From positions 744,554,556-744,618,555 of the forward strand of contig OY856413.1 in assembly GCA_963693085.1 (NCBI GenBank): a stretch of 64,000 bases of DNA, written 5' to 3'. The DNA comes from Alisma plantago-aquatica (Eukaryota > Streptophyta > Magnoliopsida > Alismatales > Alismataceae). The position numbers were made by a program, and so were the translations under genes. The notes beneath the pieces are model-generated. The model did not search any database. It saw only the letters and a program-made list of their open reading frames with translations, and had not been told where the DNA came from. Position 1 is the first letter of the stretch. Each line of letters opens with the position of its first letter. This document shows, one piece after another, positions 10,786 to 22,137 of the stretch.

Positions 10786-12345
10786 TCCTATAAAGAAATT
10801 GAAAAGTTTTGGTATTATGCTGACATTGTTATATATGCATGTCCTTATTTGTATAAGTCATACAGGTTGATATTATGAGGTGATCATAGCCAGGTAAGAG
10901 TTATGATGTCATATTCCTTGAAAACAATTATAAGCTTTTAGAGTAATGATATGTGAAAAGTATATACATTGCTTCAATCATGGTCATGTTGTTAGATGAC
11001 TTGATGCTTATATGCCACTTGGTAGCAAGTGCTATGATAATCTGAGGGTTTGAATAACCATGTTCCTGAATCATATGATGAGATGGTTGAGAATTAATAT
11101 CCATATGATAAATGATGTGAATTAAACTTGATACATTTAGTATTCTTCTTTTATAGTAGTGTTTTAATAATTAATGATTGAGAACATGCTTGATGCTAAA
11201 AGAATGCTAAAATGTACCTAAATAATCAAGTATAATCATATCATGTAGAGCCCTGATCATAGATCCATCATTGTCAGAATCCAAATGATGGTGAAACAGG
11301 TTTTCCTAAGGGGACTCCTGGATCACATACTTTTGAGTATGCGGGGGATTATGGACGCGAATATCCTTACGTCCTAGTGTAGGAATTGATGTAGATGTAT
11401 CTTAAATCTATCAACCCTTCACTATATGTTTATGCCGGGATGATGTATCACTAATATCCCGAGGGAATCTTTAATGTCGCATCAATGAGAGATAAACAAG
11501 AGATCTTTCGATGATGAAGAGAGTACATAATGCCACTGTGACTCTAATAGCGAAGTGCCAGAATACCCTGGTAAGCTATTGTAGGAGAGACACGAGATGT
11601 CCTGCATGTTGATCCTCACACTGACTGAGGAAGATGAGGTCATAAGAATCCAGCTCTTTTGATGACCTATGTATGATACCGATGCGACTTAGTAGTGATC
11701 GGTTGGAGTATGAGCGGCATACCTCATCTCCGCAGGGCATAATAATGATTGAAAATCATAACCAGCCACGTAGTATAACTGCTTAGGTTGAACTACGAGA
11801 CCCAATGATTGATGTTACATCGTTTATAAATGTTCTAGTCAAGTAACTAGTATACATGTTCTTCATATTCCTTATTGATATGATTGCTTAAGTAAATGTT
11901 GTCTTACTTAATACCAAATCTATTGTTGAATGTCTTAAAGAGTATATTGCTTATGTTAATCCTTTATTGCTATAACAAGGCTTCTGGAGGAGAGTTATAA
12001 CTCTCGCTGGGACAATTATTCAAATTGTCTCACCCCCGTGGGTTTCGACTTTTTAGGTGGACGTCGAGGACGGAGGAACCAATCCGAGGGTGGGCAGTAT
12101 CAGCAACAGCAACACCAGGGGCAGAAGTGAATCTCAGGTGGAGATACTGAGTGCCAAATCTTATAGATAGTATGTCTTATGTCGTCTTTGTACTCTCAGG
12201 TCCTAGGAGTCAGTAGGTTTGAGGTTTTTGGCTTAGTGCCTCGAGATTTTGTATCTTGCCTTCTTCAGATAATAAGGCAATGGATGTATGTAATTCGCTT
12301 CCGCATTAGTTAATCTCATTTTTCCGCGACGGGTCATCTCATATA

Positions 12346-12590
12346 AGGTCCACTTAATTGTTACATCCTGAGAAAGAAAGAATGTAGGATGGACACACCT
12401 CCAACAATTCTATGAAACCAGCCAAAGGGGTTTCTAAGAAAAGACTATCACATCTATGACTAACAGGCAAAGAAAAATTAATTATCACTTCTCTAGTGAT
12501 AAAAGAATGTGTCACACCTAGGTCAATCAAAATAGATACAAAGCAAGAAGGAGACAAATCAGAAAGAAATGACTCCATCTAACTTGTCAT
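12346..12590 (-). pseudogene. E1 protease, N-terminal part (decayed)
   Basis: The frame at 12,578-12,354 contains VSILIDLGVTHSFITREV. Gypsy proteases have LIDSGATHSFI here, with a catalytic DSG triplet; this copy has DLG, so the active site is altered. The frame then reads to SFSGCNN, a stop, VDL, and across the TATAA duplication into IPLDMHRFDVILG at 7,549. That order identifies the solo LTR at 7,555-12,340 as an insertion into the gene. Confidence 0.85.
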
Positions 12591-12639
12591 GACTCAAGGG
12601 TTCACTACTCCTTCCACCTGACTCATAGCATAAAGTCGA

Positions 12640-13640
12640 ACAGTTTCCTATTGTTGCCCCCATCCTCTACTGGCCTGCCCAGATGAACTAGCCTATGATA
12701 CCTAACCGTATCCTCTACTTCTGCCACTACTGAACTATTGTCGTTGAGAGCCCTTCTGGCTCTATCTCGACTGCTTGGTCACCTCCTCGTCCTTCATTAG
12801 GCAATACAACCTTGTATGTTTGGTCTATCCACACCCGAAGCAAGTCTTTCTCTCATAGCATGGCCTTGATGGCCCTGTCGCTAAAGTTGACACCGCACTG
12901 TGTGATCCAACTAGTAGAAAACTACAGCCTCTGCCCTTGCTCGATGACAACTAAGACTGAAAATTGATCTTTGCTATGACCAAGTTGCTAAAAACCTAGT
13001 TTTCTTGAAGCCTCTAGAAGACTGCCCTTGAAATTTTGTTGGTCTCTTCTTGGCGTTCACCTCATGCGTCTCTACAGTTGATCTCTCTATCCTCCTCACG
13101 CACTCCACAAACATGGAAAACCTCTCCCATTTCTCTAAAGCTGACACAGTCGTCATGAACTCTGAGCTCAAACCTTTCTAAAAACTTCATATCCTTTCCT
13201 TATCTATCACTACCATGTGCGGGAAAAACCTCAAAAGTTCCATGAACTTGGCCTCATACTCATTGATTGACATAAATACCTACCTGATCTTCTCAAACTG
13301 CAAGATTTTCTCATCCAAATAGGTCTTCAAGAAGTATTGGATCAAAAACTCCTACCAAAACTCCTCCCAAATGATCACCACTCCAGGCCTCTTCTCCTCA
13401 TCAATGGCCCACCAATGGCCATCACTACCCTTCAACAAGTACACTGCATGGTTCACCTTATCCTCTTATGAGATATTAAGGATCTTAAAGGCCTTCTCTA
13501 ACACTGTAAACCACATATAAATATCCATCGGGTCATCTGTAAGAATGTACTCTAATGCCCCCACATGCCTTAACCTCTTAGAGGTCTTTCCTGAACCCTG
13601 GGATTCCATAATGGGGACAGTTGCCCTTGCTTGGGGTACG
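12640..13640 (-). pseudogene. E1 gag with zinc knuckle (decayed)
   Basis: Minus-strand pieces in order: DDPMDIYMWFTVLEKAFKI (near 13,545-13,490), AVYLLKGSDGHWWAIDEE, EFLIQYFLKTYLDEKI, FEKIRQVFMSINEYEAKF and LLRFFPHMV, a classic Retrotrans_gag domain. Next come LEKWERFSMFVECVRRIERS and, near 12,845-12,795, a CCHC zinc knuckle of spacing C-X2-C-X4-H-X4-C with an in-frame stop inside it. Gag builds the virus-like particle in which the element is copied. At least three stops interrupt the frame. Confidence 0.85.
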
Positions 13641-13928
13641 ACGTCATCGTAGCCATGAACTATCCAAACATGGACTGGAAAGTGGAATTGTACACAGTTA
13701 CTGGGTCAGACTGAGGCACTTCAAGACTTCATCTACTCTTGCTTGCCTCCTCACACCACCTCCTGGTGCAACAACACTGCTCTCAACATGTTCTTTGTGT
13801 TCTCCATACATATATTTACTCTTCTTCTTTTCCTTATACATAATAAGATGCTACGATTTGATATGTGGGCTACACAAGAATAGACACAAATCCTAGTCCT
13901 ATGTCCCTGTAGACTCAATGAACCTAAA

Positions 13929-13940
13929 GCTATGATACCA
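13929..13940 (-). other. E1 primer-binding site (initiator Met-tRNA type)
   Basis: Minus strand TGGTATCATAGC, a near match to the TGGTATCAGAGC site used by plant chromoviruses to prime reverse transcription. It sits 9 bases inside the LTR edge at 13,950 and just before gag, fixing element orientation. Confidence 0.8.
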
Positions 13941-15345
13941 ACCTTTTCATGTGACAACCTGATGCTACATGAGCGAGATGACTCAAAACAAATCATGAAA
14001 TTAACACTAAACATACAGATAACCAAAAAACATCGTAAATTAAAATTCATTACTTATATATTCATAAATAGAAACATATTACATCCACGTCCACAAGCTA
14101 CATCACCTATATTACATATCATAGCCCAAAGGTATATACGCCACAGTTCACTGGCAACTTGCCACAACCTGTCACATAAGTAACATGTTTATATTTACAA
14201 GTCATAAATGTACAACCATGGAATACTCCCAAAACCACATTTCGAGCTACAAAATCTACAAAACACCCCCAAGGACCTGAGAGTAGGGACAAAACATAGA
14301 ACTCTACTAAAAAACACTAGCAACATATCCAACCTTCAACAACTACTGCTCTCCTGGCTACTCTTCCTCAACTGCACGATCTCTACCGCATTGTGCACGA
14401 CCACCTAAAAGATGTGGAAACCCACCAAAAATCCCAGAGAGAGATATAAATCTCCACCAAAAACTATTATTAAAAAAAATAGATTACATAATTGGAAAGT
14501 AATTCTATTAACAAAATGAGAAGATTCAGCTAAATGATATAAGTGAAATCGATAACACAGGTTAGGTAGTTCAAGTGATTACAACTGATCAATAGAACAT
14601 ATTATACCTTTAGAAGGAATATGAAGAACATGTATAAAAGATAACAACTAAGAAGTATACGAAACAAGATATATGTTCATCCAATGTGAGTCGTGTTCAA
14701 CCCTAAGCATATGTACTACACGGCTGTATTACATCTTTTATTATTCCCCGAGAATTTGAGTTGTGCCACCCAAATCCAACTGACCACTGCTAAGTTGAAA
14801 TCAATGCCATATAAGATCTATGGAAGAGTCAGACTCCATGATCTCACCCACAACTCCCAGTCAGTATGAGAGACAATGCAAAGACATAATAGTCAACTTC
14901 CAACAATGACATATAGTCAAGATGAAAACAACTAGCCCGCATTGGTATAGGTCAGGACACTAGAAAACATGTCAAACATGCATGTTCTATCTCAGGTACC
15001 CCTTATAGTTGTACTCACTGCTGCCTTTTACATATCACAATAACCTGAGGCATGACTGTAGTCATCTTTCCCAACATGTAATTATGGACACAAGGATATA
15101 TCCTCGACTTGTGCCCCCACATATTAAAAAAGATGCACTCCGAGCTTCCCTTAGGAATCACTCGTTCCACTATCCAACAAGTACTAACACTAAAATGGAT
15201 CTATGGCACATGAAACTACATGATTAGGCCTTCACTTGATTAATTATTGCTAATTGGGTATCTTTTAAGCATCAATCAAGTTAAAATGTAAAGACCCCAA
15301 ACCAATTCTACAAAGATAGGGGTAGATTACAACTCCAAAAGATAT

Positions 15346-16261
15346 AAAACATATGAGGGAGAAACCCTAGTGAAGCTTTACCTAGACCCGACATCGCTTA
15401 TCTCCCGTCTGGCGATCACGGCGGTGAGTTAGGGCTCCCCCCGCATGCAGCGCTCAGGCTTGGGGGAGGGGGTCAGGCCTCCTACTGGGCCGTCACCTTC
15501 TCCCCCCGGGCCTCGTCCTCGACTTGCCTCTTCTTCTGGTTTCCTTTTGCAGGTGCCTCTCCGAGCTCCTCATCTCTCCTCCCTGGGTGGCGATCGTGTG
15601 ACCTAGTTGTGATCGGGTCCTCTCTTCGGCGTGTTGCTTGCAGGAGGTGGTGGTGCTCTTCTCCTGGCAGAGTCTTGCTCAAATCTGCCTTGAGGCTGAG
15701 GCAGGTGGCTGGTGGAGGTGTCCTCGTAGGGGTTCTGGATTGGCGGGTTTCCCTCCTCTGTTTTTGCCTTACACGTTTCTCACTTGGGTGCTAGTTTCTG
15801 GTAGGCAATCTGCCTTGTTCCGCCATATATCAACGTTGTTTCTTCCTTTGAATAAGGATTGTTACTCCTTCCTCTGTGAAGGCGGTGGTTTTTCTAGGGT
15901 TTCCCCTGGTAATTCAACCTTAGTACGGTTATCTCATCTTTGCTCTGGATTGATCTCATTACTCAGTTTTATGGCTTCGTTTGAGTTGATATTCGAGCAG
16001 AATACCGTCTTGTTCTAGCCCCTCTACCACTACTTAACACTCAGATTGAAGGAATTTTTCAGGAAAAGCTGCTTAAGACATCCTCAAGGAAGAAGAATCA
16101 ATGCAGAAATGTCTCTCTCTCATTCCAATATGAGTTGTAGTGTCCTAGGGTTACTGAATGTGACGTTTGTATGTTCTGTTTGTATCTTTCTCCCCAATTG
16201 TACATTCCGTATGGCTAACAAGTAATGAATCGATCCTTTTGCTCTAAAAAAACATATGAGG
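15346..16261 (+). mobile_element. Polyadenylated retroposon (short L1/SINE-like or retrocopy)
   Basis: A GC-rich block of about 890 bp ends in AATGAATCGATCCTTTTGCT, then CTAAAAAAA. It is flanked by the duplication AAAACATATGAGG at 15,346-15,358 and 16,249-16,261, where the A run merges with the tail. A poly-A tail and a long duplication are the marks of LINE-machinery insertion. It contains an open frame (15,638-16,018, 126 aa) starting in the GC-rich half, but I recognise no domain. It could be a deleted L1-type LINE, a SINE-like element or a processed copy of a host transcript. Confidence 0.7.
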
Positions 16262-18076
16262 TATAAATTTTTCACATCATCACATGATATCACTGCCATA
16301 CAAGACCATCAACATTATCACATCACTAAGGGATAACAATCCCTCATTGCATCACTAGAGGATATCACCTCAAACCAGGCACAAAGCCTCTGCTAGGTCA
16401 TAAGACCCAATCATATAGTTTGTACACATCATCACTATCTCAACATGCCTCATAAATGCTCATTATCATCACCGTGTGTCATATTAGAGATACCATATCA
16501 ACCACAAGCTATGATGTTCATTCAACCTACAACATTAGGGTTCTACAAGTAGGAGAGAGAATACTTCATTACATGCTAATCCTTTAAACAAGAAAGCATT
16601 ATCAACATGTGTTCAAGATTAGGGTTAGGGTTTGTCATAGTTACCTGATTAGTGTTTCCAAATAGTATACGCCGTCGACCCTAACTACCATTATTTCCCA
16701 CATATTGGAACATATAGGGTTAACATTATTATCATCATAGTCAAATCCATATTGAACGCTGAAAACATAGGTAGTTGATTGCTGAAGGTCATGCACATAG
16801 TTGACCATTGGACATTACGGTTGATCACTGAAAATTGAAGTGCATGGTTGCTAAAATCTATGCCATCATATGATCATCAGTCATTAATGATCATGCACCC
16901 AACTGATTGGTGAAGATGGTCATCTTAGTGACCATCCATGATGGGAGATCAGTGACCAACCATAACAACTAAGGGTCATTGGTCGTAAGCAAAACACCCA
17001 TCTAAGCAACCAAAAGAACAACAAGGTCAATGACCAAAAGCATTCTCATCGACAAAGAACCACCACCAAGCCTTCAACCACTCAAAGGAAACCACACAAT
17101 GACCCAAGTACATTTATCCTTCATCGACCAAAGGAGATGCTACTTAGGACCATCAACATAGAGAAAACATCTCAAACCAAAACCAATAAGGTGATCAACA
17201 CCATGAAATCGAACCCAAGCATGAAGATGGGTTTATGATAGAAAGCATCATTCAAAACCTTAGAAATTTGATCACCAAACATAGGAAAACCAAACCATGA
17301 TAAGAGAGAGAAAACCATACGTCAAACACATGTAATGAAGAACCAAAATCTCCATCTTCATGTAAAGTCTAAACCAAAATATGGTAGCAAAACCAACAAT
17401 CAAATGCATGTAAGAAACAACAAACCATCACTTAAATTTCGGGTACAAGAATTAGTGTTTAGGATAAAGATCAATCTATACCAGAATACTTCATAATCTT
17501 AAACCCTAAAAAGTTAGCATAATCTAGCAACTTGTGATCATATTTTAGGGATTAATCAGTAACATGCAAGCAAGATAAAGTTGCAACAATAGTAGAGGGG
17601 AAAGTTATATAACCAACCTTGTTATGAAGATCAACTCCCATCCACAAGCTCCACGAGAGAAAAGAAAACCATAACTTGGATAAACTCCATAGACAAACAA
17701 GATCATCTCAAGAGAAGAACAGAAAACCAAGGTCAAAGGAAAGCTCAAGAGAAGAGGGTAAAACCCTAGGCCAAAAAAGAAAGGAAGAAGGAGGGATTCT
17801 CCATCTCACATAGGCACTACTATGGAAAACCATAGATTTGACCTCTATAGGAGAGGAGTTCCTCAATAAAATGACCGTGAAGAACCATGGGTTTGGCCAA
17901 GAGAAGAGGAGAGGGTAGGGTTCATGAAAAAAAGATCAAGAAGGATAAAACCACTTACCAAGCACAAGAATCACTACAAGATAAATAAGGAAGAGATGCT
18001 CCAACCCCAGATCACCACATTCACAGTTCGACCTCCTTACTTCCAAGGTTGAGCTCCTTCTCTTCCAAGCACCAAA

Positions 18077-18744
18077 TGGGTCATCATCATCATCATCATC
18101 ATCTAAGCCTCAATCCCAACTATGATGGGGTCATCTACATGGATCCTTCATTTCCATTCAGCTTCATGGAACGTATTCCGATTGAGATATAGAGATTCAA
18201 AATCTATTTTTATAAGCTCATCCCATGTTAATTTAGACCTTCCTCTTCTTATATTTATAGTGTTTGGCTCAATAGCATTGCTTCGTATAGGTGCACTAGT
18301 AGGTTTGCATTGCACATGTCTGTATCATCTGAGTCCGCCCTTACACAACTTGTCCTTAATGCTCCCCACCCCCACTTTATTCCTGATATATTCATTTCTC
18401 AATCGATCTTTTCATTTCTCAATCGATCTTTTCTTGTCTTCCCACACATCCATGTCAGCATATGCATTTCATCCACGTTCATCTTGTTGAGACCTTGTTT
18501 CTTCACCGCCCAACATTCACTTCCACAGAGCATGGTTGGTCGTACAACTGTTCTATAAAACTTACTTTTTAACCTGAGAGGGATCTTCTAATCGCATAAT
18601 ACTCCAGTTGCACTCCTCCATTTCAACCATCCTGTAGTGATCTGGTGACAAACATCATTTTGGACATCCCCGTCTATTTGAACAATAGAACCCAAGTAAC
18701 AAAATTTATCACATTTTGGTATATCTACTCCGTCCAACTTGGCT
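18077..18744 (-). mobile_element. 5'-truncated RTE-type LINE
   Basis: The minus strand from about 18,742 reads KLDGVDIPKCDKFCYLGSIV, WLKWRSATGVLCD, then IPLRLKSKFYRTVVRPTMLC and GSECWAVKK, ending near 18,130 with EWK-RIHVDDP. This is the region after the reverse transcriptase core in RTE-like plant LINEs. The 3' end carries a trinucleotide tail, (GAT)n on the minus strand at 18,081-18,103, rather than poly-A. The element is flanked by CAAGCACCAAA at 18,066-18,076 and 18,745-18,755, an 11-bp target duplication. It holds stops and frameshifts and is a dead-on-arrival copy. Confidence 0.9.
18081..18103. repeat. (ATC)n microsatellite, LINE tail
   Basis: Seven and a half ATC/TCA units immediately after the end of the LINE-derived coding region. 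Simple-repeat tails in place of poly-A are usual for RTE-clade LINEs. Confidence 0.85.
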
Positions 18745-19689
18745 CAAGCACCAAAGGAGCCGAGCTCCAAAAATGAGAGAGGGAGAAAGGATGTAAAAGG
18801 TTCATATGCAAGCAAAGAGGGAGGTATATATGATCATGGGTAGGAGAGAGATGAAGGAGGTTAGGTGTCCAACTAAACATTTCACTTGTCCACCAAAGAA
18901 CAACAAGGCAACCACTAAAACCATGCATGCAAGAAGGGTAGTGAAAACTAAGGTGGTTCAACGACCTCACTTGGTCCTAGAGGACCATTGATCGAAGGAA
19001 ATCATGGTCTACAAGGCTCATCGGTCGAAGACAAAAAAAATCCACACCCTAGGTCTCTAATCAACCCAAGAGAGAGCTCCAAGAATCTTCAATCAAAGGG
19101 GGCTCAAGGCACACCCAAAACATCATAAAACATAGAGATTAGGGCCAAGAAAAAACAAGGACATTCACTAAAAAACCAAGAACTCAAACGGTCAACACTT
19201 GGTCAATACCAAACTAGGGCATCCAAGCAAACTCTAGAAACATCAACACACAAGATGTCACCACTTCTCTCTTAAACATCTAAGGTGTAACAAGGAACCC
19301 CTAAGCATCATTCTATCTCTCTTAGGATTCCAAAGCATATGATCCACATCCAACATGTGACAAATTGCAAGGTAAACCCTCAACATAAATAAATTGCAAT
19401 TAGGTCCAAAACAAGCACACACATAGCATAATTAGCTCAAGCATCATGCAAACTGGACCAAATAGAAAACCTAAGCACAACACATGTTATTAAAGATCAT
19501 TGCATGATTAGATTAAGATATAAGCATCTTATTAAGAAAAAGAAAGAAAGATCAAGCACTAAGCTAGGTCAGGGGGCTTACAACCATAAACCCCTAACAA
19601 GGATTTTCCCCCCAAAATCCTATGTGAAAAGAGATAGATACTTCCTACACATCTTGTCCTCAAGCTCCCACGTGGTTTCCTCAACACCA

Positions 19690-20104
19690 AAGTGATGCCA
19701 AAAAACCTTAACCAAAATGACATCCTTCTTCTTCAACTTATCAACCTTATATCAAGGATCAAAATAGGACCTTCCACATACGAAATGACTTCCTCTAACT
19801 CAACCTCCATAGGTTGCAGTACCATCTCTGTGTACGGGTGACACTTCCTAAACATGTAAACATGGAACATTGGATGCAACCTATGCAACTCAGGTGGCAA
19901 CTCCAACTTATAAGCCACCTTTTCAACACGATCCGCCACATGGTAAGGTCCTATATACCTAGGAGATAACTTACCCTTATTCCCATACCACAACATGCAT
20001 TTCCAAGGATAGACCTTGAGATACACCTTGTCTCCCACTTGGAACTCTAACACTCTCCAAAGATTATCAACATAAGATTTCTGCTTGTCTTGGGATGCCT
20101 TCAA
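19690..20104 (-). pseudogene. E2 integrase C-terminus and chromodomain
   Basis: The frame at 20,104-19,733 reads VGDKVYLKVYPWK, GKLSPRYIGPYHV, AYKLELPPELHRLHPMFHVY and PMEVELEEVISYVEGPILI, followed by chromodomain remnants to about 19,620. It is the same module as 4,385-4,835 and better preserved. It lies just right of the shared LTR edge at 19,582, as the end of pol does in E1. Confidence 0.85.
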
Positions 20105-20149
20105 CTATTGCTATATCATCTTAATCTTCTATGGTGTTTGATGTACAAG

Positions 20150-20725
20150 CTCATGACCCAAAAGATGATACTCACCTGTTTTGTACCAACACAAAGGAGA
20201 TCTACAATGTCTCCCATATAAGGCCTCATATAGTGCCATATCGATGCTCCTCTAATAGCTATTGTTGTAAGCAAACTTTATCAAACTAAGATGTACATCC
20301 AAACTTCCCAAAAATTACAAGACACAAGCTCTCAACAAATTCTCCAGTCTCAGTATAGTCGTCTTAGACTGTTTGTTTGTTTGTGGGTGAAAAGTAGTAC
20401 TGAACCTCAACTGCGTACCCATGGACATATGCAGATGCTCCCATAAGCAACTGGTAAATTGAGGACCTCTATCTGACATGATGGTAGTTGGTACCATGCA
20501 AGTGGACTATCTCATCAACATACACCTGTGCCAGCTTCTCAGTTGTATATGTTGTCTTCATAGGAAGGAAGTGTGCTGACTTAGTCAACCTGTCCACTAT
20601 CACCTATATGGAGTCATGACCTTTGGATATCCTAGGAAGTTCAACCACAAAGTCCATCATGATATGATCCCATTTCCACTGCGTATAGGCAACGAATGCA
20701 AAGTCCCTGCAAGCATTATGACTTC
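20150..20725 (-). pseudogene. E2 integrase core, truncated at the CACTA fragment
   Basis: Frame 20,497-20,315 reads [23 protein letters not shown] and LENLLRACVL, the middle of the gypsy integrase core, including the aspartate of SDRGPQF. Homology to E1 ends near 20,725 (compare 5,465), where sequence related to a CACTA element begins. The rest of E2 is missing. Confidence 0.8.
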
Positions 20726-20734
20726 ACAATAGGC

Positions 20735-22049
20735 TGGCACACCTGCAAGAAAAAGATAAATTATACAAAGTAGGGACAAGCATGCCACATTCTACCATTT
20801 TTTTCACTTCAAATGCACACAAATCCATGATCTCATAGCTCAATTGTTTCATTTCTCAACCACACTTCAATTTCATTCATATATGCACAAATACACATCA
20901 TCTCTTCCTCATTCCTTCACATTTAAATTCACACACATATGCACTTAACATTCAATTCACACTTACAAATACATATCAACATCAACTTCCATGTTAGGGT
21001 TTTAAGTCACAATATATAACAACTATATAACAATTACGTATCAACATTCAATTCACACTTACAAATGCAGACAAAAATCTGACATCAAAGTTCAGACTAC
21101 CAAATAATTATCAATCAACTATAAAACTTTTCATTCAAGTCCACATTTTGGATGAAGCAGTCTGCCCACTATTTTTTTAGGTCATTCAACTACTCCAATG
21201 TATAGGTCTTAGTATTCTAAAAAAACTACAAAGAGAATATGACTTCTATTTAGATTTGATTGTTTGTATGTCAAATGAGGCTACTTCATTAATGTGATCC
21301 AAGGCTAATAACTTACATTCTCTATACATTTATAATTTTTCTTGTGAATGACAATCATCTTCATATAGAACATCATATAATATGCACATGTCCAACCATT
21401 GTCTTGTATAGGGGCCTATAGATTTACAATTACATTAATAAATGTAATTAATAAGAGTTGGTCATATATTATGCAATTGGAATGAGAAGACTATACATCA
21501 ACACTCATCCAACTTACTAATTTCTTTCTTATCAACCTTAACTCTATCGATACAGAATGATTTCACCCCCTATAAGTTAAATTAACATATATGTTGCATT
21601 ATTAAACTACAATGCAAACATTAACAAATATGTTGGGCATCAAAAAACTATTCTTACACATGAATCACCAATTTCATTGGGTGTCCCTCATTTGGTGATG
21701 GTTTTTCACCCGAAGGATAAAAAAAATACACAGTCCAAGTCTCGGGAACAATCACTAAGAACTGCCAATGCCTATTTCTTAGTGAATAGTAGGTAAATAA
21801 AAATGAAATAAATCACACAACAAATTGTATTCATAGGTTAGACATATAAACAACATGCCAAAAACTTACCTAACACTGAAGGGAGATAAGATCACGGTCT
21901 TGGAAGCACCAAAAAACTGTGTTGCAGTAGTCACATATTCTTTAATGCTACTCGGATGTCTAAGTACATAGCTAGTCAATGATGGCATTAGAAATCCCAC
22001 ATTTGCTATTCTGAAGTCACAAGATACATAATACAAATGACTAAAACAT

Positions 22050-22100
<51 letters not shown>

Positions 22101-22104
22101 CATG

Positions 22105-22137
<33 letters not shown>

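Larger units (their letters stand above)
7550..12345 (+). mobile_element. Solo LTR (Tekay-like, 4,786 bp) with TATAA duplication
   Basis: The LTR runs from TGTAACATCC at 7,555 to GGGTCATCTCA at 12,340, with TG...CA ends. It is flanked by TATAA at 7,550-7,554 and 12,341-12,345, a 5-bp target duplication. No internal region, primer site or second LTR is present, so it is a solo LTR, presumably left by recombination between two LTRs. It is related to the minus-strand LTR at 1-3,414. It holds a TATA-like TATATATA at 8,250-8,257, a palindrome array at 8,740-10,110, and an 80-bp direct repeat near 10,690-10,785. It is inserted in the protease frame of E1 and has no recognisable genes. Confidence 0.88.
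13950..19582 (-). mobile_element. LTR shared by tandem Tekay-like elements E1 and E2
   Basis: On the minus strand the LTR starts at 19,582 (TGTAAG then CCCC) and ends at 13,950 (GGTTGTCACA). It serves as 5' LTR of E1 (primer site at 13,929-13,940) and as 3' LTR of the E2 fragment to its right. Without the two insertions it carries (about 15,359-16,250 and 18,077-18,744) it is about 4 kb. No host coding sequence is seen; the open frames within it are chance or belong to the insertions. Confidence 0.7.

Noticed and set aside
12359..12364. GTTACA as the right end of the solo LTR, pairing with the TGTAAC start
   Set aside because: No matching duplication beside it, whereas ending at 12,340 gives TG...CA ends, a TATAA duplication and a continuous protease frame.
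13621..15227. Several 70-100 aa open frames on both strands
   Set aside because: They overlap the primer site and the LTR of E1, have no recognised domain, and are not matched in the other LTR copy.
18122..18558. Plus-strand frames of 122 and 82 aa
   Set aside because: They are antisense to the RTE LINE reverse-transcriptase region, which explains the sequence.
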